DNA of 64,000 bases from UBA1181 sp963619325 (GCA_963619325.1 CAVEVQ010000007.1:1-64000), one strand, 5' to 3'. Shown: positions 1 through 9,533, numbered from the stretch's first letter. The notes: a model not told the origin generated them from the sequence alone. Translations and numbers: made by a program.

Positions 1-209
1 AATAGGCAATATTGAATCAATTTAATGCCACTTTTCCGAGTGGACTCATTCATTATATTTTTATTATCTCAATGCAAAGGTAAAAACATAAAAAAAAGAA
101 AAGACATTGTGTCTTGAGAAATTAACAGGAAAAAACAGACAAAGGAAATGTCGTATTGCAATGTTTTACAACATACATTTTACTTTTTTTAAGATTAAGA
201 AGTTCTGTG
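1..209. other. Non-coding upstream region
   Basis: No plausible gene is visible here. A small hairpin (CCACT at 28-32 with AGTGG at 39-43) may be the end of a transcript from outside the window. On the minus strand CAAAGGTA at 75-82 reads TACCTTTG, an exact TANNTTTG element that could drive a gene lying to the left of the window. The rest is A/T-rich spacer. Confidence 0.4.
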
Positions 210-240
210 TTGTACAAATAAAAAAACAAATATATCTTTG
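209..240 (+). promoter_or_regulatory. Promoter of the carboxylase operon
   Basis: GTTG at 209-212 is followed after 20 bp by TATCTTTG at 233-240. This matches the Bacteroidota housekeeping consensus (TTTG, 19-21 bp, TANNTTTG). Transcription would begin near 247 and leave an unusually long leader of about 170 nt before the first ATG. Confidence 0.65.
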
Positions 241-246
241 CAGTTG

Positions 247-415
247 CTGAGGTAAAGATGAAAATCAAGCCAAAGCGAAGGTTAAATTAATCAACCTAAG
301 GTTGAAAATCGAAAGGGAAACGCAAAAGAAGCGCGACTGTCAACTAAATGGGAAAAACTGAAAAAGAAACATTTTTAGACAAGCGACAGCGTTGAACTGA
401 AAAATTGTTTTGTGT
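247..415 (+). promoter_or_regulatory. Long, possibly structured 5' leader
   Basis: About 170 nt lie between the predicted transcription start and the ATG at 416, whereas most leaders in this window are 10-50 nt. The segment AACCT (293-297) can pair either with AGGTT upstream (279-283) or, as TCAACC (291-296), with GGTTGA downstream (300-305); the two hairpins exclude each other. A further short pairing CTGTC (337-341)/GACAG (385-389) is possible. The arrangement resembles a cis-regulatory leader, but I cannot assign it to any known riboswitch class. Confidence 0.3.
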
Positions 416-1945
416 ATGATATCTAAAATTCTGGTTGCAAACAGAGGCGAGATTGCAATGCGAGTAATGCGTTCTTGTAAAGAAATGGGCATTAAGACAT
501 TGGCTATTTTTTCTGAAGCCGACCGCACATCGAGACATGTGTTTTTTGCAGATGAGGCTGTATGTATCGGTCCAGCCCAGTCGTCAGAAAGTTATTTGAA
601 CATTGATAAGATTATCGCCGCAGCGAAAAAATTCAACGCCGATGCTATACATCCAGGCTATGGTTTTCTATCGGAGAACGCAGAATTTGCTAAACGTTGT
701 GAAAAAGAGGGAATCATCTTTATTGGCGCTCCGCACGATGCAATCTGCCAAATGGGAGACAAAATCACTGCCCGCAAACTGATGATTGCTGCGGGTGTTC
801 CCGTTGTTCCAGGAACAGAAGAACCGCTCAGCTCTTATACGGATGCTGTTAAAACAGCACAAGAAATAGGATTTCCAATCATGATTAAAGCCTCTGCAGG
901 AGGAGGTGGAAAAGGCATTCGCATTGTTCGAGAATTGGCAGAACTGAAAAACGCTTACGAGGGTGCAATCTCAGAAGCAGAATCGTCTTTCGCCAACGGA
1001 ACCGTCTACATAGAGAAATTAATTGAGAAACCTCATCATATCGAGTTTCAAGTCTTGGCTGACAAACACGGGAACGTAGTTCACCTATTTGAACGTGAAT
1101 GCTCTATCCAACGCAAGCATCAAAAAGTAATTGAGGAGACTCCGTCCCCATTTATTTCTGACGAAACTCGCCATAAAATGGGAGAAATCGCAGTTCGCGC
1201 AGCCAAAGCAGTTAAGTACGAAGGCGCAGGCACAATCGAGTTCATGGTTGATGAAAACCAAAATTTCTATTTCTTGGAGATGAACACTCGTCTGCAAGTA
1301 GAACACCCTATCACGGAAGAGGTTCTCGGAGTCGACTTGGTGAAAGAACAAATCAATGTTGCAAACGGGAAACCATTACGCTTCAAGCAAGAAGATTTAT
1401 ATCAACGCGGACATGCCATTGAGTGCCGTATTTGCGCAGAAGATGCAGAAAACAACTTCGCACCCACTCCAGGTATCATAAAACTAATGACTGAGCCATC
1501 AGGTATCGGTGTTCGTGTCGATAGTTTCTGCTACGAAGGATACGAAATTCCAATCTACTACGACTCTATGTTAAGTAAATTGGTAGTTTGGGCAGCCAAT
1601 AGAACCTATGCAATCGAGCGTATGCGTCGTGTTTTATACGAATATAAAATCACGGGAACAAAGACCAACCTCTCTTATCTTCGCAAGATTTTGGAAGTAC
1701 CTGACTTTGTGAAAGGACACTACACAACAGCGTTTCTTGAAGAGAACAAAGAAACATTAGACCATATCACATTGGAAGAGGATTCCGAAGAAACTCACAA
1801 AGTGGAAGACATTGCTGCTATCGCTGCATATTTTGACTACTTGCTCAACGAAGAACGACCAAACGTTTGCAACACAAACGACAATCGTCCTCTTAGCCGT
1901 TGGAGGGAGTTTGGGAAACGTAACAATATGAGAAGTTTAGGATAA
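416..1945 (+). CDS. Biotin carboxylase subunit of an acyl-CoA carboxylase
   Basis: This protein carboxylates biotin on the carrier protein using ATP and bicarbonate, and supplies the carboxyl group to the transferase encoded two genes downstream. I chose ATG 416 over the TTG at 410; it gives 509 aa beginning MISKILVANRGEIA, the canonical family N-terminus. The biotin carboxylase N-domain carries HPGYGFLSEN near residue 80. The ATP-grasp domain has the glycine loop KASAGGGGKG near 160 and EMNTRLQVEHP near 290. The protein is about 60 residues longer than a classic 449-aa AccC; the tail probably contacts the carrier or transferase, as in PccA-type subunits. It is first in a three-gene operon. 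The substrate (propionyl-CoA, acetyl-CoA or other) is not fixed by sequence. Confidence 0.93.
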   Translation: MISKILVANRGEIAMRVMRSCKEMGIKTLAIFSEADRTSRHVFFADEAVCIGPAQSSESYLNIDKIIAAAKKFNADAIHPGYGFLSENAEFAKRCEKEGIIFIGAPHDAICQMGDKITARKLMIAAGVPVVPGTEEPLSSYTDAVKTAQEIGFPIMIKASAGGGGKGIRIVRELAELKNAYEGAISEAESSFANGTVYIEKLIEKPHHIEFQVLADKHGNVVHLFERECSIQRKHQKVIEETPSPFISDETRHKMGEIAVRAAKAVKYEGAGTIEFMVDENQNFYFLEMNTRLQVEHPITEEVLGVDLVKEQINVANGKPLRFKQEDLYQRGHAIECRICAEDAENNFAPTPGIIKLMTEPSGIGVRVDSFCYEGYEIPIYYDSMLSKLVVWAANRTYAIERMRRVLYEYKITGTKTNLSYLRKILEVPDFVKGHYTTAFLEENKETLDHITLEEDSEETHKVEDIAAIAAYFDYLLNEERPNVCNTNDNRPLSRWREFGKRNNMRSLG

Positions 1946-1989
1946 ACTCTGAACTGACCAGTAAACAATTTTTAATTAAGTCGTACAGC

Positions 1990-2520
1990 ATGAAGATTAA
2001 AATCGGAAACAAGTTAAAAGAAATCTCCGTTGTCAGCCAGGAAGGCAATAAAGTGGAGATTTTGGTGGACGATAAAAAATATAATTTGGACATCGTAATG
2101 GCTGAAAATGGACTATGTTCCATAATCACAGAAGATGGACACTCCTACAATGCTGAATTGAAACCCAGCAATAACAACCAAGAATACACTGTAAGTGTAG
2201 CTTTCAACGCTTTCGCTGTCGAGATTGTCAGTCCATATCAGTATGGTGCAAAGAAAGCTAAATCGAGCGAGAAACAAGATAAGATATTCTCTCCGATTCC
2301 AGGAAAGGTAGTTCGTGTCATGGTGAAAGAGGGCGATTTAGTAAAGGCAGGAGATCCTGCCATCGTCATTGAAGCAATGAAAATGCAGAGTGAATACAAG
2401 GTGAAAGAAGATTGTATCATAAAGAAGATTTTGGTGAATGAAGGTGACAATGTAGCCGGCAACCAAACTTTGATTGAATTGTCCGAAGCCCCAGTATTAG
2501 AGGAAAGCACGAAAGAATAA
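1990..2520 (+). CDS. Biotin carboxyl carrier protein
   Basis: A 176-aa carrier whose C-terminal biotinyl/lipoyl domain (about residues 98-168) holds the motif EAMKMQ; K131 is the expected biotinylation site. The N-terminal 90 residues are poorly conserved and end in a charged linker (KKAKSSEKQDK). It shuttles carboxybiotin between the preceding carboxylase and the following carboxyltransferase. It sits 44 bp after the first gene and 35 bp before the third, consistent with one transcript. A separate carrier polypeptide, rather than a fusion to the carboxylase, is common in Bacteroidales acyl-CoA carboxylases. Confidence 0.93.
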   Translation: MKIKIGNKLKEISVVSQEGNKVEILVDDKKYNLDIVMAENGLCSIITEDGHSYNAELKPSNNNQEYTVSVAFNAFAVEIVSPYQYGAKKAKSSEKQDKIFSPIPGKVVRVMVKEGDLVKAGDPAIVIEAMKMQSEYKVKEDCIIKKILVNEGDNVAGNQTLIELSEAPVLEESTKE

Positions 2521-2555
2521 GTATAATAAAGAGATCGAAAAAAAATAAAGAATAT

Positions 2556-4082
2556 ATGGAGTCTAACAATATGAACAAGTTTTTCGAACTGAATAAACTT
2601 GCAGAGACAGGTGATCCAGTCCGTATAGAGAAGCAACATCAAGCTGGCAAATTAACTGCCAGAGAGCGTATTGCTATCCTGCTTGACAAGGGTTCGTTTG
2701 TTGAACTTGACAAATTCGTAATACATCGTTGCCATAATTTCGGATTAGAGAAACAACAATATCCTGGGGATGGTGTTGTCGGAGGTTATGGTAAAATTGA
2801 TGGACGTTTAGTGTATGTTTACGCATACGATTTCACTGTGTTTGGAGGTTCTTTGAGTCGCACAAACGCAGATAAAATAGTGAAACTTCAAAGATTGGCA
2901 CTGAAAATGGGTGCGCCAATCATTGCTTTGAATGATTCGGGAGGTGCCAGAATACAAGAAGGTGTTTCAAGTCTTGCCGGCTATGGAGATATCTTCTACC
3001 AAAACACAATTGCATCGGGTGTGATTCCACAAATCTCTGTGATTTTAGGTCCGTGCGCAGGTGGAGCATGCTACTCTCCAGCATTAACGGATTTCATCTT
3101 TATGGTGAAAGACCATAGCCACATGTTCGTAACTGGTCCCGACGTTGTAAAGACTGTCACACACGAGGAAATCGACAAAGAAGGTTTGGGTGGAGCAATG
3201 ACACACAACACTAAAAGTGGCGTTGCTCATTTCCTTGGAGAAAATGAGGAAGATACATTGATGATGGTTCGTGAGTTACTTTCATTCCTGCCATCTAACA
3301 ATATGGACGATGCACCTCGCTCTCCTTACACCACTAGCATGGAACCTAATAGCACCGATTTGGATAGCTTTATCCCTAAAGATGCTAGCAAGCCATACGA
3401 CATGAAAGAGTTGATTGAGAGCGTCGTAGACAATGGATATTTTTTCCAAGTTCAAGAGAATTTCGCTCAAAACATCTTAGTTGGTTTTGCAAGAATAGAA
3501 GGAAAGGTAGTTGGTATCGTAGCCAATCAACCTGCGCTCCAAGCAGGTGTTTTAGACATAGATGCTTCAACAAAAGCCGCTCGCTTCATTCGTTTCTGCG
3601 ATTGTTTCAGTATTCCAATCGTTTCGTTTGTTGATGTACCAGGTTTTATGCCTGGTCGTGTTCAAGAACATGGAGGCATCATCCGTCACGGGGCAAAAAT
3701 CGTTTACGCATACGTTGAAGCAACAGTTCCAAAGATCACTATCATCACTCGTAAAGCATACGGAGGTGCATATATCGTAATGTCAAGTAAGCATACCGGC
3801 GCAGACATAAATTTTGCTTATCCAGACACTGAAATTGCTGTTATGGGACAAGACGGTGCCGTTAACATTCTCTACAAGAAAGTTAGCGAAGAAGAAAAAG
3901 CAAAAGCAAGAAAAGAGTATGAGGAAAAATTCTCAAATCCATACCGTGCAGCTGAATTGGGCTACATTGATGAAATCATTCTTCCTTCACAGACAAGAGA
4001 GAAATTGATTCAGGCATTGGATATGACACACACAAAGATTCGTAGCAATCCTGCTAAAAAACATGGAAATATTCCTCTATAA
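2556..4082 (+). CDS. Acyl-CoA carboxyltransferase (propionyl-/methylmalonyl-CoA type)
   Basis: A 508-aa carboxyltransferase with both crotonase-like halves of the PccB/MmdA family. Recognisable segments are GARIQEGVSSLAGYG (N-half), GPCAGGACYSPALTDF, and in the C-half GFMPGRVQEHGGIIRHGAK and KAYGGAYIVMSSK. It moves CO2 from carboxybiotin to an acyl-CoA, or the reverse. ATG 2571 (MNKFFELN) is an alternative start to ATG 2556. The last gene of the operon is followed by a strong terminator. In a fermenter this complex most plausibly interconverts propionyl-CoA and methylmalonyl-CoA during succinate/propionate metabolism; that role is inferred from family and lineage. Confidence 0.92.
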   Translation: MESNNMNKFFELNKLAETGDPVRIEKQHQAGKLTARERIAILLDKGSFVELDKFVIHRCHNFGLEKQQYPGDGVVGGYGKIDGRLVYVYAYDFTVFGGSLSRTNADKIVKLQRLALKMGAPIIALNDSGGARIQEGVSSLAGYGDIFYQNTIASGVIPQISVILGPCAGGACYSPALTDFIFMVKDHSHMFVTGPDVVKTVTHEEIDKEGLGGAMTHNTKSGVAHFLGENEEDTLMMVRELLSFLPSNNMDDAPRSPYTTSMEPNSTDLDSFIPKDASKPYDMKELIESVVDNGYFFQVQENFAQNILVGFARIEGKVVGIVANQPALQAGVLDIDASTKAARFIRFCDCFSIPIVSFVDVPGFMPGRVQEHGGIIRHGAKIVYAYVEATVPKITIITRKAYGGAYIVMSSKHTGADINFAYPDTEIAVMGQDGAVNILYKKVSEEEKAKARKEYEEKFSNPYRAAELGYIDEIILPSQTREKLIQALDMTHTKIRSNPAKKHGNIPL

Positions 4083-4097
4083 AAATGATTAATACAA

Positions 4098-4137
4098 ACA
4101 AAGGGGGTGAGATTTCAAAATCTCACCCCCTTTTTCG
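4098..4137 (+). terminator. Rho-independent terminator after the carboxylase operon
   Basis: A 15-bp perfect stem (4100-4114 with 4119-4133, core GGGGGTGAGATT) is followed by a T-rich run, 18 bp after the stop codon at 4082. Confidence 0.88.
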
Positions 4138-4200
4138 TTAAAAATTCTAAATTTATAGACAAGTATAAAAGAAAACACAATATAAAACCTTCCATTTCTT

Positions 4201-4208
4201 TAAATTTG
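4201..4208 (+). promoter_or_regulatory. Predicted -7 element for the patatin gene
   Basis: TAAATTTG is an exact TANNTTTG match 53 bp before the ATG at 4261. No clear -33 TTTG stands at the usual distance. Confidence 0.45.
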
Positions 4209-4260
4209 TCATTAATAGTCAAATAATTTAAAAATTAATCAAAAAATTATTCGTAACTCA

Positions 4261-6561
4261 ATGATAAAAAAAAGGATATTGTTAGGTGTTTTGCTATTGC
4301 TTCTGACTTTTTCTCAAATATGGGGTCAAAGTGTTGGCTTAGTACTTAGCGGTGGTGGAGCAAAGGGATGCACGCACGTTGGCGTTATCAAAGCACTTGA
4401 GGAGAACAATATTCCAATAGACTATATCGCAGGAACGTCCATGGGTTCTATCGTTGGCGCACTCTATGCAATGGGCTATACCCCCAGAGAAATGGAAGAT
4501 CTACTAACCTCAAACGATTTTACAACATGGCTAAAAGGTAACATTGACGAGAAAAGCAAATTTTATTTCAAAGAAGAGGAAGAATCTCCAGAATTTATCA
4601 GTTTCAAACTAAACATTAGCGACTCTTTAATTATAAAACCAGACATCCCGAACAGCTTACTCTCCCCCGACCAGTTAAACCAAGCATGTATGTATCTTTT
4701 CTCGCAAGCGAATACTGTATGCAAGGGTGATTTTGACAGTTTGTTTGTTCCTTTCAGGTGCATTGCAACCGATGTTACACAAAAGGGTGAGTATGTGCAT
4801 AGGAACGGAGATTTGGGAGATGCTGTTCGAACCTCCATGTCTTTTCCTTTTGTATTCAAGCCAATACGAGTGAACACACATTTGATGGTAGATGGTGGAA
4901 TCTATAATAATTTCCCATTAGATGTGATGAATGAAGAACTAAAGGCAGACTACATCATTGGAAGTAATGTCAGCGAAGGCGTTTCGGACGCAGAAGACGG
5001 CGATCCCATTGCCCTGCTTGAGAATCTTATCATTCAAGACTCAAAATATCAATTACCTAAAAACAAAGCAACGATAATTGATTTTCATTACAAAGACGTC
5101 CGTCTATTAGACTTTGACAGAGCAAAAGAGTTAATTCAGATTGGATACGACAGCACCATAGCTCATATCAGCGAAATAAAAGCAAAAATAAATAGGACTA
5201 TCAGTGAAGACTCGCTTAACTCAAAACGTTTTGCTTTCAACCAAAGGAAACCACAGCTACTCTTTAAGAACGTTATCATTCGAGGTGTGAAACCACTACA
5301 GCAGCGGTTTATCTCCAAAACATTCCATGCAAAAAACAATTATTTTAGTTATAACAGTTTTCGCAGAAACTACTTTAAACTGCTATCAGACAAGAAAATA
5401 GCAGAAATCATTCCACATGCCTCATGGAATCCAGAAATCAACGCATACGACTTGATATTAGACGTAAGGCTAAATGATCATCTCAAATTCGCAATAGGAG
5501 GAAATATTTCGTCCACAACATCCAATCAATTGTATATTAGTGCAAAATATATGGGTATCAAACGTTTATCATACGACTATTGTTTAGATGGACAAGTTGG
5601 CATCCAGTATAAGAACGCACATTTTCAAGCTCGATTTGACTTTCCATATCAATTCCCGTTCTGTTTGAAATTCATAGGAGACATTACACACAATAGCGTA
5701 TCTGTCAAACAGAACACTTTCTACGAAACGGACATTCCAATGGAAGGATTCAACACAGAATTCTTTTCAAAGGGAAAATTGTGCATTCCATTTCTTCTCA
5801 AAGGGGAAATAGACGCAGGAGCAGGCATTGCAAAAATAAAGAACAAATACCACGGACTATTTTCCAATGATGATGACACCTACGATATATCAACCTACAA
5901 CTTAGGAAATGTATCAATTTCATATCGCCATAATTCATTATCAAACAAACAGTTTGCAACATCCGGAACCAAAGCTAAAATCGCTGTCTCCTATATTTTT
6001 GGAAAGAAAATAAAAAAAGAAAATATTATGATTGACAGCACGGATGCCATCAGCACCTTACATGACAGATTACAATGGATACAAGTTTCCGCTATGATAG
6101 ACCATTACGTTCCGATTGCAAGGCATTTCTCGTTGGGACTGATGGCCGAAGGTGTTTACTCTACTCACGGATTGGAAAGTAATTATATGGAGACACTCCT
6201 CATTGCCCCCTCTTTTACCCCAACCACACACTCAAAAATGGTGTTTAACACGGCATTTTCCGCCAACGCCTATATTGCAGCAGGCATCAAGCCTATTATT
6301 AGAATCAATGATCTGCTACATATCAGATTAGAAAATTATGGTTACGTTCCTCATAAAGCTATTTCTCCAAATGCCACCTTCAATGCCACATACGACAAAC
6401 CATTCTCAAAAATCTATTGGTTGGGAGAAATATCAGTCGTCGCACAATTAAAGTATATTTCAGCAAGTATTTACGCAAACTATTATAGTTATCCGAAAAA
6501 AAATTTTAACTTCGGTCTGAATATTGGCTATTTAATTTTCCACGATAAATTCGTTGAATAA
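4261..6561 (+). CDS. Patatin-like phospholipase with C-terminal Omp85-type barrel
   Basis: A 766-aa secreted protein. A signal peptide (residues 1-22, ending WGQ) precedes a patatin domain with the oxyanion loop GGGAKG (31-36), the nucleophile elbow GTSMG (Ser60) and the catalytic DGG (Asp211). A POTRA-like stretch follows (about 325-410), then a C-terminal membrane barrel of the bacterial surface antigen family. The serine/aspartate dyad is intact, so lipase or phospholipase A activity is expected at the outer membrane. The architecture is that of type Vd autotransporters such as PlpD. It has its own promoter and no obvious operon partner; the following lipoprotein gene is about 100 bp away. 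Confidence 0.88.
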   Translation: MIKKRILLGVLLLLLTFSQIWGQSVGLVLSGGGAKGCTHVGVIKALEENNIPIDYIAGTSMGSIVGALYAMGYTPREMEDLLTSNDFTTWLKGNIDEKSKFYFKEEEESPEFISFKLNISDSLIIKPDIPNSLLSPDQLNQACMYLFSQANTVCKGDFDSLFVPFRCIATDVTQKGEYVHRNGDLGDAVRTSMSFPFVFKPIRVNTHLMVDGGIYNNFPLDVMNEELKADYIIGSNVSEGVSDAEDGDPIALLENLIIQDSKYQLPKNKATIIDFHYKDVRLLDFDRAKELIQIGYDSTIAHISEIKAKINRTISEDSLNSKRFAFNQRKPQLLFKNVIIRGVKPLQQRFISKTFHAKNNYFSYNSFRRNYFKLLSDKKIAEIIPHASWNPEINAYDLILDVRLNDHLKFAIGGNISSTTSNQLYISAKYMGIKRLSYDYCLDGQVGIQYKNAHFQARFDFPYQFPFCLKFIGDITHNSVSVKQNTFYETDIPMEGFNTEFFSKGKLCIPFLLKGEIDAGAGIAKIKNKYHGLFSNDDDTYDISTYNLGNVSISYRHNSLSNKQFATSGTKAKIAVSYIFGKKIKKENIMIDSTDAISTLHDRLQWIQVSAMIDHYVPIARHFSLGLMAEGVYSTHGLESNYMETLLIAPSFTPTTHSKMVFNTAFSANAYIAAGIKPIIRINDLLHIRLENYGYVPHKAISPNATFNATYDKPFSKIYWLGEISVVAQLKYISASIYANYYSYPKKNFNFGLNIGYLIFHDKFVE

Positions 6562-6662
6562 AAAACATACAAAGATTGAACTTTCATTGAAAGAAATTTC
6601 ATTCAAGAATATGCTTTGTAAATTAGCGATAATTCAATTGACTAAAAACACGACGAAAAAAA

Positions 6663-7400
6663 ATGAACAAGAAAAATTTGACTATTCTTCTATCTTCCCT
6701 AACACTTGCTGTTGGACTTTTATCATCTTGTCAGAAAGACGAAGGAGAAGGAGGTAAAGGTTCCGTTTATGGAACGGTTTACAAGATAATCGATGACGGG
6801 AAAATCATCAAAAGTGGTGATTCCTATGTTTTTGCGGTAGACACCGTCATTGCAAGAAACGAGAATGTATACATTCATTATGGAAGTAATCAAACAGGCT
6901 ATGACGACAAAACCGGCACCGCTGATAACGGCACTTTCAAATTCAAGTATCTGACGGATGGAAATTATACCGTCTATACATTCTCTGATTTGGCTTCGGG
7001 TGAAAAAACACCGGTTTCGCAAACCGTTAAAATCAGCGACGGAAATAGTGTTGATGCAGGTGCGTTCTACATTACAGATGGTAAAAACAGCGGGAAATCC
7101 GGCGTCGTAGGAAAACTAACGGCACAATATATGAAGAGCGAAGATACAGAAGCGGTTGATGCAGTGGGAGAACGAGTATATATAAAAGAGTACGATGGTA
7201 CGGAAGTTGTTTCAGACACTAGAACAGATGACACTGGAATGTTCTCCTTCCCTAAATTAGAGCCTAAAACAAAGTACTATGTCTATGCCGTTTCCGAATT
7301 ATCTTCAAAAGGTCCTACATACGCAGAAGGAGCCATTGTAGAAACAGGAGAAGCAGGCACAATAGTTGTTTCTGACAACTTAAATGTGAAGCTGTATTAA
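6663..7400 (+). CDS. Lipoprotein with two carboxypeptidase-like/SdrD-B-like repeats
   Basis: A 245-aa predicted lipoprotein: a short hydrophobic leader ends in the lipobox LLSSC, with Cys23 as the lipidation site and QKDEGEGG immediately after. The mature part contains two similar beta-sandwich modules, each with a DDKTGTADNGTFKF- or DDTGMFSFP-type turn followed by an AV(S)ELSS- or FSDLASG-type strand. This pattern is typical of carboxypeptidase regulatory-like (transthyretin-fold) domains. No catalytic motif is visible. The function is unknown; a structural or binding role on the cell surface is plausible. A hairpin terminator follows. Confidence 0.75.
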   Translation: MNKKNLTILLSSLTLAVGLLSSCQKDEGEGGKGSVYGTVYKIIDDGKIIKSGDSYVFAVDTVIARNENVYIHYGSNQTGYDDKTGTADNGTFKFKYLTDGNYTVYTFSDLASGEKTPVSQTVKISDGNSVDAGAFYITDGKNSGKSGVVGKLTAQYMKSEDTEAVDAVGERVYIKEYDGTEVVSDTRTDDTGMFSFPKLEPKTKYYVYAVSELSSKGPTYAEGAIVETGEAGTIVVSDNLNVKLY

Positions 7401-7423
7401 AACCCACATATATGGATAAATAA

Positions 7424-7448
7424 GCCGAGGCAGTTTTTCTGTCTCGGC
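7424..7448 (+). terminator. Probable terminator
   Basis: GCCGAGGCAG (7424-7433) pairs with CTGTCTCGGC (7439-7448) with one G-T pair across a T5 loop. The downstream T-tract is weak, so efficiency is uncertain. Confidence 0.55.
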
Positions 7449-7479
7449 AATTTGATTAATTAGACCTTGCTCATAGACA

Positions 7480-9468
7480 ATGGAAAAAGAATATAGACTT
7501 TCTGATTTTCTTCCAACTACCAAAAAAGAGGTTGAACTTCGTGGTTGGGATGAGGTGGATGTGGTTCTTTTCTACGGAGACGCTTACATTGACCACCCCT
7601 CTTTTGCAGGCGCAGTTGTAGGTAGAATATTGGAACACGAAGGACTTCGGGTCGCCTTGGTGCCACAGCCCAACTGGAGAGACGACCTACGAGATTTTAA
7701 GAAATTGGGAAAACCTCGTATGTTTTTCGCTGTTTGCGCAGGTTGCATGGACTCTATGGTGAACCATTACACCGCTAATAAACGACTTCGATCTGACGAC
7801 GCATACTCTCCTAATGGCAAGGCTGGATTTCGTCCAGACCGCGCATCCATTGTTTATTGCAATATTCTGAAAAATCTTTATCCTGATGTCCCAATCATAG
7901 TGGGCGGCATAGAAGTTTCACTTCGTAGAATCACCCATTACGACTATTGGGACGATGAATTAAAACCTTGTGTTTTGAAAGACACAAAAGCAGATTTGCT
8001 AATTTACGGTATGGGAGAATTGCCACTGAAAATGATATGTAGAGAGATGAAAAGCGGAAAAAACATATCTGAACTTACAGACATACCACAAACCGTATAC
8101 ATCACTGACAATCAATGTATTCCAAAAACTAATATAGAAACAATTACACTATTCTCTCATAATGAATGTTTGAAAGACAAAGTCAAACAAGCAAAAAATT
8201 TCCGTATTGCCGAAGAAGAGTCAAACAAACTTCACGCTGCTCGATTGCTACAACAGATAGACGACAAACATACGGTCGTTATCAATCCTCCATTCCCTCC
8301 TATGACGACAGAAGAGTTAGATTCGACATACGACCTACCCTTCACTCGTCTTCCTCATCCAAAGTACAAGGGTAAGAATATTCCTGCGTACGATATGATT
8401 AAATTCTCCGTAAACATCCACAGAGGATGCTTCGGAGGGTGTTCTTTTTGCGCAATTTCTTCTCATCAAGGCAAATTCATAATGTCTCGATCGGAAGAAT
8501 CCATCTTGAAAGAAGTAAAAGGACTGACACAACACCCTGAATTTAAAGGATACCTCAGCGACCTAGGCGGACCATCTGCCAATATGTACAGAATGAAAGG
8601 GAAAAACTCTAATCTTTGTGAGAAATGCAGACGATATTCTTGCTTATTTCCATCCATCTGTAGGAATATGGACACAGACCATAGCAATCTAATAGAACTA
8701 TATAAAAAAGTCGATTCTATACCAAGCATCAAGAAATCATTTATTGGAAGCGGTGTCCGTTATGATCTTTTGCTACAGGAAAACACAGACGTGAAAACTC
8801 ATGAAAGTCAGGTCGAATATATGGAAGAACTCATTAAAAACCATGTTTCTGGCCGTCTAAAAGTGGCTCCAGAACATACTTCCGACAATGTATTGAACCT
8901 AATGAGGAAACCTTCCTTCCAACTTTTTTACAAGTTTAAAAAATGTTTTGACCGCATTAACAACGAAAATGGTCTAAAACAACAATTAATACCATACTTT
9001 ATCTCAAGTCATCCAGGATGTAGAGAAGAAGACATGGCAGAATTGGCTTGTCTTACTAAAAATTTAGATTTCAAATTAGAACAGATACAAGACTTTACGC
9101 CAACACCGATGACATTGTCCACTGAAATATACTACACAGGAATACATCCTTATACGTTAGAGAAAGTATGGACACCACATAGCAAAGAAGACAAATTAGA
9201 ACAGCGTAAATTCTTTTTTTGGTACAAAAAAGAGAACCAAAGGGATATCATCAACGATCTTCGTAAAATGGGGAGAGCAGACTTAATCGCTCAACTTTTT
9301 TCTTCCTCAGAACCAGCAGTTCCAGAAAGAACACAAAAACAAAGGGGAAAAGAGATTTCTAAAGGGAAATCTATTCAAAGAAATAATGTGATATGCGAAC
9401 CAATCACAAACAGACACAACAACAATAGGGATAGAAGACGCAAGCCAAAACAGTCTTCACAAAAATAA
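7480..9468 (+). CDS. YgiQ family radical SAM protein
   Basis: A 662-aa member of the YgiQ/UPF0313 family. The radical SAM cluster motif CxxxCxxC is at Cys317, Cys321 and Cys324 (RGCFGGCSFC). The N-terminal part (about 1-200) is the family-specific YgiQ domain with PSFAGAVVGRILE and GGIEVSLRRITHYDYW. A second cysteine group (CEKCRRYSCLFPSIC, about 380-396) may bind another metal cluster. The C-terminal 40 residues are strongly basic (RRRKPKQSSQK). The exact reaction of this family is unknown. It stands alone between two terminators. Confidence 0.9.
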   Translation: MEKEYRLSDFLPTTKKEVELRGWDEVDVVLFYGDAYIDHPSFAGAVVGRILEHEGLRVALVPQPNWRDDLRDFKKLGKPRMFFAVCAGCMDSMVNHYTANKRLRSDDAYSPNGKAGFRPDRASIVYCNILKNLYPDVPIIVGGIEVSLRRITHYDYWDDELKPCVLKDTKADLLIYGMGELPLKMICREMKSGKNISELTDIPQTVYITDNQCIPKTNIETITLFSHNECLKDKVKQAKNFRIAEEESNKLHAARLLQQIDDKHTVVINPPFPPMTTEELDSTYDLPFTRLPHPKYKGKNIPAYDMIKFSVNIHRGCFGGCSFCAISSHQGKFIMSRSEESILKEVKGLTQHPEFKGYLSDLGGPSANMYRMKGKNSNLCEKCRRYSCLFPSICRNMDTDHSNLIELYKKVDSIPSIKKSFIGSGVRYDLLLQENTDVKTHESQVEYMEELIKNHVSGRLKVAPEHTSDNVLNLMRKPSFQLFYKFKKCFDRINNENGLKQQLIPYFISSHPGCREEDMAELACLTKNLDFKLEQIQDFTPTPMTLSTEIYYTGIHPYTLEKVWTPHSKEDKLEQRKFFFWYKKENQRDIINDLRKMGRADLIAQLFSSSEPAVPERTQKQRGKEISKGKSIQRNNVICEPITNRHNNNRDRRRKPKQSSQK

Positions 9469-9502
9469 AGACCACGAGAAAAGCGATACAAATAGACTCA
9501 AC

Positions 9503-9533
9503 AAAAGGTGATTCAACGACAAAATCACCTTTT
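9503..9533. terminator. Bidirectional terminator between convergent genes
   Basis: AAAAGGTGAT (9503-9512) pairs with ATCACCTTTT (9524-9533). Its T-rich arm is also the stop-codon end of the minus-strand gene. It could serve both the YgiQ gene and tamB. Confidence 0.6.

Noticed and set aside
247..415. Cobalamin riboswitch before the carboxylase operon
   Set aside because: AAAGGGAAACGC and GCGCGACTGT faintly recall the cobalamin core, but no B12 box with its GCC-GGAGACC pattern follows and the order of helices does not fit. I keep only an unspecified structured leader.
2238..2642. 134-codon minus-strand ORF overlapping two carboxylase genes
   Set aside because: It is the antisense shadow of the carrier and carboxyltransferase genes, with no promoter or recognisable protein features.
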